Shown here: positions 53,960-62,233 of the stretch, one piece after another | Layout: each line of letters begins with the position of its first letter | Position numbering within the stretch: the stretch's first letter is position 1 | From: Vulcanisaeta souniana JCM 11219 | Lineage (GTDB): Archaea > Thermoproteota > Thermoprotei > Thermoproteales > Thermocladiaceae | Assembly: GCF_026000775.1 (NCBI RefSeq) | Contig: NZ_AP026830.1 | Coordinates: 496,001-560,000, forward strand | Length of the DNA stretch: 64,000 bases | Direction of reading: 5' to 3' | Notes under the pieces: model-generated | The model's input: only the letters and a program-made list of their open reading frames with translations | The model's database searches: none | Told to the model about the DNA's origin: nothing | Translations under genes and position numbers: made by a program

Positions 53960-54459
53960 CTAATGATCGAACAAAAACATAGTCTCTTAGATGATAGATA
54001 CAGGGAATAATATGCAAGTATCAGCGCCAAAACCATTATAACAGGATCCCGCTCAGCTATGAAACCCATTATCTTACCATTAATAGTTATGGCTATTAAT
54101 GAACCGCCTAACGCGGAAATCAACATGGGTATGACTGCACCACAACATAGGCTTGGCATAATACCTATTATTGAAGCGACTGCACTAAGTCTAACGCCCA
54201 CCGGGCGCATTCTATGACTATAACTATATATGCTAATCGCAACGGATATACTTAAAGCCCAGGATAGAGCTAGGGAATAAACTATGGAATAAATGACATA
54301 GTAATTACCAAAAAATAAGAAGCCAGCATTTGATTGAATGAGAATAAATGAGTATGTTAATGATAATACTATAAAAAATACCGTGGTTAATAAAGCATAC
54401 TTAACGTCATGAAATATCATAGCCCAAACCTTGAATATATAACTTAATCGTTCAGCCAT
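53956..54459 (-). CDS. membrane protein with intramembrane Cys-Cys pair (possible mercury transporter)
   Basis: 167 aa, four to five hydrophobic segments. MPSLCCGAVIPMLISALGG (101-119) puts a Cys pair within a helix, as in the first helix of MerT; the C-terminus adds CFC (161-163). It is divergent from merH-merA and coupled to a membrane thioredoxin. It may import mercuric ion or exchange thiols like CcdA/DsbD proteins. Neither role is established; I do not recognise a named family. Confidence 0.6.
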   Translation of the reverse strand: MAERLSYIFKVWAMIFHDVKYALLTTVFFIVLSLTYSFILIQSNAGFLFFGNYYVIYSIVYSLALSWALSISVAISIYSYSHRMRPVGVRLSAVASIIGIMPSLCCGAVIPMLISALGGSLIAITINGKIMGFIAERDPVIMVLALILAYYSLYLSSKRLCFCSIIR

Positions 54460-54501
54460 TACACGTTCCTAAGCCTCGGTGTTTTTAAGTTATTCTAACA
54501 T

Positions 54502-54517
54502 ATGAATATTTGTTCAT
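54502..54517. promoter_or_regulatory. putative ArsR-type operator in the mer divergent promoter
   Basis: ATGAATATTTGTTCAT: half-sites ATGAA and TTCAT around six bases. It lies between the Cys-Cys membrane-protein gene and merH, just upstream of the merH TATA box TTTATAAAT (54529-54537). ArsR-type proteins bind such short palindromes. Confidence 0.5.
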
Positions 54518-54564
54518 CTTTAGAAGGATTTATAAATATCCGTTCTTAACGTTGTGAGAGGAAT

Positions 54565-54738
54565 ATGGGTAAGCTTAGATCAAATATAGGTAGTGGAGAT
54601 AAATTGGTCTGTGAGAATTGCGGTGCTGAATTAACACCTGAGAGGATATATGTGCATGAAATTAACGGAGCTAAGCATTACTTTTGCTGTGAGCATTGCG
54701 CCCATGAGTTTGAACGTAAATTGAGGATTGCTCATTGA
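54565..54738 (+). CDS. merH: TRASH-domain metallochaperone-like protein (MerH type)
   Basis: 57 aa. The pattern VCENCGAELTPERIYVHEI then FCCEHCAHEFERKL is a TRASH domain (C-x2-C ... CC-x2-C). In Sulfolobus MerH acts upstream of MerA and affects mercury trafficking to the regulator. ATG 54565 follows a TATA box by about 32 nt and GAGAGG (54556-54561) could serve as an SD. It is 34 bp before merA. Confidence 0.8.
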   Translation: MGKLRSNIGSGDKLVCENCGAELTPERIYVHEINGAKHYFCCEHCAHEFERKLRIAH

Positions 54739-54772
54739 TGGTGCTTACTTAATAAGTAATAATGGTGACTGA

Positions 54773-56135
54773 ATGATGAGAAAACTCGTTATAATAGGTT
54801 ATGGCGCCGCCGGGTTTGCAGCATTAATTAGAGCAAACGAACTTGGAATAAAACCGGTATTGATAGGTTATGGACCACTGGGGGGGTACTTGCATTAATG
54901 TTGGCTGTGTACCCTCTAAAACCATTTTACGCATTGGGGAGTTGTATAATTACGTAAGTAAGGTGCTCGGTCATGAACACTACCCTGAGTTTATGGAGAT
55001 ATTTGCCAGGGAAAGGGAGGTGGTTAACGAGCTTAGGCGGTTGAAGTATGAGGATGTACTGGCTAAGTATGACGTTGAGCTTGTCAAGGGTAAAGCGTAC
55101 TTCACATCATCAAGTACCGTTAAGGTTAATGGCAAGGTCATAGAGGCAAGGAGGTTCATAATAGCCACGGGAGCATCGCCGAAGATACTGGAAATACCAG
55201 GACTTAAGGAGGTTGGGTATTGGACTAACATTGAGGCGCTTAATCCTGATAGGAAGGTGGACTCACTAGTCATTATTGGGGGTAGGGCCCAGGCCCTTGA
55301 ATTCGCCCAGATGTATAGGAGGCTGGGGGTTGACGTCGCCATAGTACAGAGGAGCCCGACATTAATACCTGACTGGGAACCTGAACTTGCCCTAGAGGCT
55401 CAGAGGATGCTTGAGGATGAGGGAGTGTTGGTTATTACTAACGCCAAGGTGCTTAGGGTTAGTAAAGGTTCAGGTAAGGTCGTAATTACGGATAAGGGTG
55501 AGATTGAGGCTGATGAAATACTATTTGCCACCGGTAGGAGACCAAACATTGACTTAAATCTTGAAGCTGCAGGGGTTAAATTAAATGATAAAGGCGGCAT
55601 ACTCGTGGATGACGAATTAAGGACAACAAACCCCCGCATTTACGCGGCGGGTGACGTAATTGGTGGTCCAATGCTTGAGGCATTGGCTGGTAAGCAGGGT
55701 GTTGTGGCTGTTGATAATGCCGTACTTAATACGCACAGGAGGATCGATATGATGAGCGTACCTCAAGCAATATTTACACAACCCAACCTGGCCAGGGTTG
55801 GATTAACGTTTATGGAGGCGAGTAAGGCTGGGATTAATGCTGATTATAGGGTTGTTTGGATGAGGGATGTAGCCAAGGCACATATATTGGGTGATACCAG
55901 GGGCTTAATTAAGATGATTATTGATAAAAGTAATATGAGGATAATCGGTGTGCATGTGATGGCGGAGAACGCGGCTGAATTCATAGATGAGGCTGCCCTT
56001 GCAATTAGATTGAGGGCTACGGTTGATGATATTATTGATACAGTACACATATTCCCAACCATGGCTGAGTCCCTTAAGCTGGCTGCTCAGGCCTTTCGTA
56101 GAGATATTAGTAAGTTAAGCTGTTGTGTGGATTAA
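54773..56135 (+). CDS. merA: mercuric reductase with a G7 frameshift at its redox site
   Basis: Two frames join to about 453 aa if one G is removed from the G7 run (54880-54886). Frame one: MMRKLVIIGYGAAGFAALIRANELG ends just after GPLGG; frame two resumes TCINVGCVPSKT, the redox Cys pair. Then VIIGGRAQALEFAQMYRRLG (NAD site), YAAGDVIGGPMLEAL (FAD site), and the C-terminal LSCCVD, the mercury-binding Cys pair diagnostic of MerA. It reduces Hg(II) to Hg(0) using NAD(P)H. No NmerA domain. Either an error, mutation or slippage site. Confidence 0.85.
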
Positions 56136-56568
56136 TCCTACTTTTAACGGCTTTATATATTGGGATAATGAGATCACGATTTTAAGAATTAAGTCGTCTA
56201 GGTAGATTACCGCAATAGAGATTCTGAGTACACCCATGCTCAACCATTTACACCATATAGCCCATGTAACATCTCTTAATGATATCATTAATTAATGCAT
56301 CATCGAATAATCGATACTGCGCTATCTTCATTCAATTCTCCGGAGTAATAATCTCGGCATTCATCTACGTTATAATGAACCCAGGCATCACCAGCATATT
56401 AAATAATACCCTCATTACGGACTTAACCCACTTTCCTTCCTTATTAGGATATGAAGCGCATGAACAGGATGGGTCATGCGTGTTAATGTAATAATAATAG
56501 AGGTAATACTGTCTATCTATTAAGCAATTGGGGATATTTTATTTATAATAGTTGTAGATCATTGTGGT
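56136..56568. other. intergenic region without a supported gene
   Basis: A 70-codon ORF (56279-56491) and a broken minus-strand frame across 56200-56480 (MNAEIITPEN, MKIAQYRLFDDALIND) exist. The latter looks coding-like but has three in-frame stops and no family match that I can name. A TTTATATATT box at 56151-56160 has no obvious gene after it. Confidence 0.35.
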
Positions 56569-56940
56569 ATGGGGAAGTACGCATTTGTAATACTTTGTAA
56601 CCCGGATGACTTATCAGAGTCCATAAAGGCTGCCCATGCCCTTCATTACGCGGTACAGCTTAAGCGTAAGGGACATGACGTTTTAGTATACTTTGATGGG
56701 CTTGGTTCAAGAATACCGATAGCGAGCGCCAATAGCCCATATAAGGGCTTAAAACCTGCCTATGACGAGGCATATAGAGAAGGCTTAATCTATGGCGTTT
56801 GCGGCTACTGCGCATCACCACCGCATCTAAACATAAGGGATTCACTACTCAAATTAAACATTAAGCTGATTGGTGATGAGGAGCATCATGAGGATATATC
56901 AATGTTTATTGATAAGGGCTACACCGTACTCATAGTCTAG
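56569..56940 (+). CDS. DsrE-like sulfur-relay protein
   Basis: 123 aa. DsrE-fold order: YAFVILCNPDDLSESIKAAHALHYAVQLKRKGHDVLVYFDGLG, then a Cys-rich GVCGYCASPPH (about 83-93) at the site of the usual active Cys, and GDEEHHEDISMFIDKGYTVLIV at the end. TATTTATAAT (about 56538-56547) is 26 nt before the ATG. No ATGCA-N5-TGCAT site is near, unlike the other DsrE gene. Confidence 0.75.
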   Translation: MGKYAFVILCNPDDLSESIKAAHALHYAVQLKRKGHDVLVYFDGLGSRIPIASANSPYKGLKPAYDEAYREGLIYGVCGYCASPPHLNIRDSLLKLNIKLIGDEEHHEDISMFIDKGYTVLIV

Positions 56941-57086
56941 ATTATAATACTATATTTTGTTTCCATTAAAACTAAAAATACGTGTGATAACCGACTGACT
57001 GGGTATAGATCACATCATATTGTTAAGATATTATTGAGAAACTTGAAAACTTCACTTTTAGATTTATTTAAAAGTAAAGCGCTTGA

Positions 57087-57356
57087 TTAACTTACCTGAT
57101 TCTCGTATTCCTTTTTGAAAATTATTAATTCATGGAAATAACCGTTAACCATACCCTTATACTCATAGTCTAATTTCTTCATCGTCCTTATTATACTCTC
57201 TATTGCCTTGAACCAGTCATCATCATTAACCAGCACTCTCAGTCCATAACCTGGCCTTAGCTTCTTCACTTCACTTAATATTGAGTAAATTGGATGTCTA
57301 AGCCCTGCCTCGCATGACTCATGACTATCAAACACCAATGTCTCGATTATCTCCAT
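57087..57356 (-). CDS. TusA-like small sulfur carrier
   Basis: 89 aa from ATG 57356 (MEIIETLVFDSHESCEAG), which lies just after ATTTAAAT at 57384-57391; the longer frame to a TTG at 57425 would read through both TATA box and operator and is unlikely. HESCEAGLRHPIYSILSEVKKLRPGYGLRVLVND matches the TusA/SirA plan (Cys near the start of helix 1, then LRPG and a strand with DD), although the classical Cys-Pro is Cys-Glu. Divergent from the second rhodanese. Confidence 0.6.
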   Translation of the reverse strand: MEIIETLVFDSHESCEAGLRHPIYSILSEVKKLRPGYGLRVLVNDDDWFKAIESIIRTMKKLDYEYKGMVNGYFHELIIFKKEYENQVS

Positions 57357-57404
57357 AGATCTCACTATATCTTCATCTTCATGATTTAAATTATTTGATG
57401 ATCT

Positions 57405-57419
57405 ATGCAAAATATGCAT
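57405..57419. promoter_or_regulatory. putative operator 3 (ATGCA-N5-TGCAT)
   Basis: ATGCAAAATATGCAT, a perfect 5+5 palindrome. It lies between the divergent TusA-like gene and rhodanese 2, centred 52 bp before the rhodanese ATG (57464) and 56 bp before the TusA-like ATG (57356), outside both TATA boxes. Its reverse complement differs from operator 1 at one of 15 positions. Confidence 0.6.
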
Positions 57420-57463
57420 ATCCAAACAATTTTATTGATTTGATTATATTTGAATTCATTTGT

Positions 57464-58351
57464 ATGGATTACGCACATCCAGAGGTTCTCGTGGATACGG
57501 AGTGGGTTGTTAATCATCTAAAGGATCCTAAGGTCAAGATAGTGGAGGTAGATTATGACCCAAGCACCGCATACTTTGTGTGGCATATTCCAGGAGCATC
57601 GTTACTGACATGGAAGGATCACATCAGGCATTCTGTACGTAGGGACTTCGTGGAGCCTGACCAATTTGCCAAGTTCATGGAAGAGCGGGGGATATCAAAT
57701 GACACAACTGTCGTGCTTTACGGAGATTATAATAATTGGTTTGCAGCCTACGCCTTCTGGGTCTTCAAGGTTTATGGGCATGAGGATGTGAGGCTATTTA
57801 ATGGCGGCAGGACTAAGTGGGCCAGGGAGAATAGGCCGACTTGTGGTGGGCATCAGGAACCGCATTATTACAAGGAGACTGGCGCTAAGTATGTGGTCAA
57901 GAGGGTTGATTGGGGTGGCCATAGGGTATACGCATGGGAGATACTCAATAGGTTAAACAAGGGTGAGGTCGGTAAGAGCCTAATGTTGGTTGATGTTAGA
58001 TCCTCTAAGGAATATACGGGTGAGATAACGGCACCGCCTGAGTACCCTAATGAACATGCGCAAGTTGGTGGCCATATACCGGGTGCGATCAATATACCCT
58101 GGAGCCTAGCCGTTAATCCAGACACGGGCGAGTTTAAGATGCCAGATGAGTTGAGGAGACTTTACGAACAGTACGGAATTACGCCAGATAAGGAAGTAAT
58201 AACCTACTGTAGAATTGCCGAGAGGGCATCCCACACTTGGTTCGTATTGAAGTACCTATTGGGTTATCCCTCGGTTAGGGTATACGATGGTTCATGGGCA
58301 GAGTGGGGAAACATGGTTGGTGTTCCGATAAAGAAGGGTCAAGAACCTTAA
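57464..58351 (+). CDS. two-domain rhodanese (thiosulfate sulfurtransferase-like)
   Basis: 295 aa from ATG 57464. N-terminal domain with VLVDTEWVVNHLKDP and YGDYNNWFAAYAFWVFKVYG; C-terminal domain with VDVRSSKEYTGE, GGHIPGAINIPWSLA and the active loop TYCRIAERASHTWFV (Cys about 243). It moves sulfur from thiosulfate or a persulfide. Same family as the gene at 48966-49823 but with a different loop (CRIAERA against CRTGGRS), so donors or acceptors may differ. Confidence 0.9.
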   Translation: MDYAHPEVLVDTEWVVNHLKDPKVKIVEVDYDPSTAYFVWHIPGASLLTWKDHIRHSVRRDFVEPDQFAKFMEERGISNDTTVVLYGDYNNWFAAYAFWVFKVYGHEDVRLFNGGRTKWARENRPTCGGHQEPHYYKETGAKYVVKRVDWGGHRVYAWEILNRLNKGEVGKSLMLVDVRSSKEYTGEITAPPEYPNEHAQVGGHIPGAINIPWSLAVNPDTGEFKMPDELRRLYEQYGITPDKEVITYCRIAERASHTWFVLKYLLGYPSVRVYDGSWAEWGNMVGVPIKKGQEP

Positions 58352-58372
58352 TTAAACCTTAGTAATATTGAA

Positions 58373-58768
58373 CTATTTACCCACTCTTAAATCATTAATA
58401 TCATTCCTATTAAGATTAGCCATATTAAAGGCTAGGTAATGACATGGTATGGTTAATGAGCAATCCCCATTACCAAGTGACCTAGTCATCTCAGCAGCCC
58501 TTAAGCATTTACCCATACTCCTTAATAGCTCAATCAATAATCCAAGGCCCAATCTCACATCAGGATCATTCAAAGCCCTTATTAGACCAAGGGCACCATC
58601 CACGGGTTTTATCTCATGATTAACATTAGTGGAGACACCATATAATGAACATAGTATGCATCGCATTGACTCCTGTATCGTAACCCTCAGTTCATCCTTA
58701 TCGTAGGTACTCATAACATTAAGCACATAATTTATTAAATCATTTATTGTTAGGCCTGACTCAACCAT
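58373..58768 (-). CDS. DUF1641-like helical protein
   Basis: 131 aa. The segment ALNDPDVRLGLGLLIELLRSMGKCL (about 75-99) is the core of DUF1641, a small helical family often near sulfur-metabolism or formate dehydrogenase genes. Cysteines occur in RCILCSLYG, KCLRAAE and NGDCSLTIPCHY. Role unknown; the neighbourhood suggests sulfur relay. Confidence 0.6.
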   Translation of the reverse strand: MVESGLTINDLINYVLNVMSTYDKDELRVTIQESMRCILCSLYGVSTNVNHEIKPVDGALGLIRALNDPDVRLGLGLLIELLRSMGKCLRAAEMTRSLGNGDCSLTIPCHYLAFNMANLNRNDINDLRVGK

Positions 58769-58899
58769 CTAATGAATCTTTTACGCAATATATTATCTCT
58801 TTTCACTAAGTGTGTTATATATGAATTGCAACATTAAAAATCATAAATTAATAACACATACACATAATTACTGTGATTAAATAATCATCAGAATAGGAA

Positions 58900-60285
58900 T
58901 TGCCACCAGGCTTAAAGGTTAAAAATCAATATTACATTGCCAATCTAATGTTAAGTGAGTTGGGCAATATTGTTCATAGCATTAAGGGCTTGGTGGATGA
59001 GGGAGTAATCGTCTCAAGGAGGGTTAGGTGGTCAATGATTAGGTTAGCCAATAATGAACCCACAATAGCCAATAACTGGGTTACCCATGAAACAACGATA
59101 TATGTCGCCAAGTCAAGGAAGTATTTAACGGCATCACTCTCGACAGCTGACATAAACGCTATTAAGAGCAGGGTCCAGGGATTAATCAAGGAGTTAAGTG
59201 ACATACCAGAGGATGAGTTCTACGTACCGTTAGTCCATGGCGAGAAGCCAAACCAATTAATTGGTAAGTATGATAGTAAGGTTGAGAGCGAAATTGATAA
59301 ATTGATTGATGGGTTAAATGAGGCTATCCAAGCGTCACTCAGTGAGGGTTCACAGAGGAATGCTGGCGCAATGACCTTCGGTATTGAGGAGCGTTACTAT
59401 GTTGATAGTACTGGGCTTGAGCTTGAGGATAAGGCCTCATTCGTTACACTCACAATTAGGGCATTTATTGATGATTTAACCGCCACATCAGTGTCAATAT
59501 CCAATACCCTCAATGGATTCAAACCAAGAACCGCAGGTACTGAGGCAGGTCACTTGGTGAGCCTGGCTAAGGATTTACCAGAGGAAAGTGTGAGTAGTGG
59601 TAGGTATGGTGCAGTTCTTAGTCCATTAGTATCGGCCCATTTATACGGTGTAATGACAGCCATGTGGTTTAATGCTTACTCAGTAATAACGGAAATGTCA
59701 GGCATATCTAAGAATGATATCGGTAATTCAATAGCCAGTGAGGACTTATCAGTGGTGGATTTATCAAATGATCCTAACGCCTTTGGTTCGGAATCCTTTG
59801 ACTACGAGGGCAATAAAACAGTTAATGTGGAGGTAATAAGGAGAGGCATACTCGCTGGGTTACTGCATAATAATAGGACAGCCGCCAAATTCAACGTAAC
59901 AAGCACAGGCCACGCAGTTGGTAATTGGTTAAGGCCTAGGCCAAGGCACGTAGCAGTAAGTATTGGCCATCTACCAAATGATATTGAGGTTATCGCGACA
60001 GAGCTTGGGAATGGCATTATAATCACTAACAATTGGTATACGAGGTTCCAGAACGTTAGAGAGGGCATATTCTCTACCGTAGTCAGGGATGCGGCGTTCC
60101 TAGTTAAGAACGGTAAGTTGAGTGCCAGGGTGCGCGGGTTAAGGATTGCGGATTCCTTCAGGACATTACTTAGGAACTTCGTGGATGCGAGTAAGGAGAC
60201 TAACCAGGTCTATTGGTGGGACTCACCATTACCAGGCACTGCACCGTATGTATTAATTAGGGATTTAAACATATCAAAGGGTTAA
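58900..60285 (+). CDS. tldE: TldE/PmbA metalloprotease subunit
   Basis: 461 aa from TTG 58900. The non-zinc partner of TldD: SEGSQRNAGAMTFGIEERYYVDSTGLELEDK and DLPEESVSSGRYGAVLSPLVSAHLYGVM correspond to PmbA regions, and DAAFLVKNGKLSARVRGLRIADSF closes it. TldD/TldE forms a heterodimeric protease for unfolded or modified peptides. ATG 58948 (MLSELGN) is an alternative start. It converges with tldD, overlapping by 4 bp. Confidence 0.82.
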   Translation: MPPGLKVKNQYYIANLMLSELGNIVHSIKGLVDEGVIVSRRVRWSMIRLANNEPTIANNWVTHETTIYVAKSRKYLTASLSTADINAIKSRVQGLIKELSDIPEDEFYVPLVHGEKPNQLIGKYDSKVESEIDKLIDGLNEAIQASLSEGSQRNAGAMTFGIEERYYVDSTGLELEDKASFVTLTIRAFIDDLTATSVSISNTLNGFKPRTAGTEAGHLVSLAKDLPEESVSSGRYGAVLSPLVSAHLYGVMTAMWFNAYSVITEMSGISKNDIGNSIASEDLSVVDLSNDPNAFGSESFDYEGNKTVNVEVIRRGILAGLLHNNRTAAKFNVTSTGHAVGNWLRPRPRHVAVSIGHLPNDIEVIATELGNGIIITNNWYTRFQNVREGIFSTVVRDAAFLVKNGKLSARVRGLRIADSFRTLLRNFVDASKETNQVYWWDSPLPGTAPYVLIRDLNISKG

Positions 60286-61718
60286 TGTGGGGCTTTCAAA
60301 ACTTTAACATTGGTTACTCTAAACGTGGATCCACCTAAATAAACAGGGACTCCCTGTTCTGGATTACCCTTGCCGCAGGTCCCTGGGTAGAACCTGAGGT
60401 CATTGGCCACGGCGTCCACGTTACTCCATAATGTCTTCGTGTTGACTTCAATAAATGGTTCCCTAACCATGTACTTCAGGTTCCCATTCTCTATGTAGTA
60501 GGCCTCGAAACCCCCATAACGCCCAAACCAGCGTTTATCATCAATATTCCACTCAGTATACGAAGCAATGTATAATCCCCTCCTCGTTTCCCTAATTACT
60601 TCCTCAGGCTTCCAATTACCTGGCGCTAGGTATGTGTTTGCCATCCTTGGTATTGGCTCCTTATCGAACTCGCTAGCCCTAGCGGCGGCATTGCTTGTTA
60701 ACCCGATATATGATGCATACTCCCTATTCATTAGGAATTCGTTAATCATGCCATTCCTAACCAAGAACCTTGGCCTGGCAGTGACCCCCTCTTCATCGAC
60801 CAGGTAGAAGCCGTAGCTATTGGGTATTGTTGGGTCATCAATTATTGTGACCAAGTCACTACCAATTTTATAACTACCTAGGTAGTCTGGCCTTGTGTAC
60901 GACTCACCGGCCTCGGCACCCTCCCTACCCATGATCCTATCCAACTCCAGCGGGTGGCCTATACTCTCATGAACCATTATACCCGCTAACTCAGGGCTTA
61001 GCACCACATCCATGGTCTCATCATGAGGAAGTGGCTTAGCCTTGTCAAGTACGTCCTTAATAACGTTGACTTCCCTGTCAATATCATCCTCAATATCACT
61101 CAACACCTCAAAGCCACCTGAACCGCCAAACTCAATGTTCCTCTGGGCACTGCCGCTCTGTGAGTCATAGGCTATTAATGAACCGAATAGGTAAACTCTA
61201 GGTATCCTGCTCCTAACATAGGCTCCATCACTTGTGATAAGAAGTTTTTCGGTAACGGTAGTGCTTAGGAATAGGTTCCTAACCCTAATCCTGGACTCAA
61301 CCTTAGTGTGAGTATCAAGCTCGCTCAAATACTTGATTAGATACTCATTAGATAAATCCTCAACCCTAACCCTCTGACTAACATCATATGCAACCTTAGC
61401 AAGCCTCTCCCTGCTAATCGACACCTTCCTCTTCCTAAGCCTAGCCACGGACCTAGCCAGAGACACGGCCCTACCCACGGCGTCCCTAACTGAATCCCAA
61501 TCAGTGCTGCTCGTTGCAGCGAAACCCCACATGCCATCTACCAAGACCCTAATCGAAACACCACCATAGGAGTAGCTACTTAATGATTGAAGCGTTCCAT
61601 TCCTAACATTGACAAACCTAACGGTATCAACCTGGTACCTAACCTCAGCATACGTGGAACCACTACTTAATGCGAGATCAAGGGCCTTGATCATGGTATC
61701 CTCAGATAGGCTCATCAA
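60282..61718 (-). CDS. tldD: TldD metalloprotease subunit
   Basis: 478 aa. The zinc motif HESIGH in AGIMVHESIGHPLELDR (about 240-256) and the late GTCGKGNPEQGVP, whose Cys is the third ligand, are diagnostic. N-terminal ALDLALSSGSTYAEVRYQ and GVSIRVLVDGMWGFAATS are typical. It acts with TldE; here the two genes face each other instead of sharing an operon. Confidence 0.93.
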   Translation of the reverse strand: MMSLSEDTMIKALDLALSSGSTYAEVRYQVDTVRFVNVRNGTLQSLSSYSYGGVSIRVLVDGMWGFAATSSTDWDSVRDAVGRAVSLARSVARLRKRKVSISRERLAKVAYDVSQRVRVEDLSNEYLIKYLSELDTHTKVESRIRVRNLFLSTTVTEKLLITSDGAYVRSRIPRVYLFGSLIAYDSQSGSAQRNIEFGGSGGFEVLSDIEDDIDREVNVIKDVLDKAKPLPHDETMDVVLSPELAGIMVHESIGHPLELDRIMGREGAEAGESYTRPDYLGSYKIGSDLVTIIDDPTIPNSYGFYLVDEEGVTARPRFLVRNGMINEFLMNREYASYIGLTSNAAARASEFDKEPIPRMANTYLAPGNWKPEEVIRETRRGLYIASYTEWNIDDKRWFGRYGGFEAYYIENGNLKYMVREPFIEVNTKTLWSNVDAVANDLRFYPGTCGKGNPEQGVPVYLGGSTFRVTNVKVLKAPH

Positions 61719-61747
61719 GTACTAGGGGTTGCCTGGTTTTATAGATA

Positions 61748-62170
61748 TTATGTACTGTGCCTATTACCTAGGTTCCTGCAGAGCATGTTATAGTAGGTGC
61801 TTGGTTGTGGGATGTCTCTTATGATTATTATCCTGTTACCTTGGAGGACCAGGTATATCGAACCACAGTTAAAATGTTTAGCAAGTATACCCTGGGAAAC
61901 AAAGCAATCAATTATTTCCGAGATGCTTATGGACCTATTTCCTGTTAAACCCTTTATGGTTATGTGGTTCTCATTTATACAGTATGTATGCATTTGTTTC
62001 CACAGTACATATGCACCAAGTAGTATGTACCATAGAATTACGAAGATTATGTAATTTATGACCTTTGATGGTATTATATTGAGGAATAATGAGAAGATTA
62101 TTAATATTATTGTGCCTTTAATAATTGTCTTCGTGATCACAGGCTTAATGCAATTATTGTAACTTGGCAT
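61748..62170 (-). CDS. membrane protein with PH-like (YdbS-type) domain
   Basis: 140 aa. Two hydrophobic segments near the N-terminus (IIKGTIILIIFSLFLNII and VINYIIFVILWYILLGAYVL), then a small beta domain YCINENHITIKGLTGNRSISISEIID with GSIYLVLQGNRIIIIRDIPQP, which resembles bacterial PH (DUF304/YdbS-like) domains. Family assignment is moderate and the function unknown. Confidence 0.55.
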   Translation of the reverse strand: MPSYNNCIKPVITKTIIKGTIILIIFSLFLNIIPSKVINYIIFVILWYILLGAYVLWKQMHTYCINENHITIKGLTGNRSISISEIIDCFVSQGILAKHFNCGSIYLVLQGNRIIIIRDIPQPSTYYNMLCRNLGNRHST

Positions 62171-62233
62171 TTAGGCATTGTTAATGAAGTAAGACTTTAA
62201 AAACAATTAGAATCATATATTAAATCATTAAAT

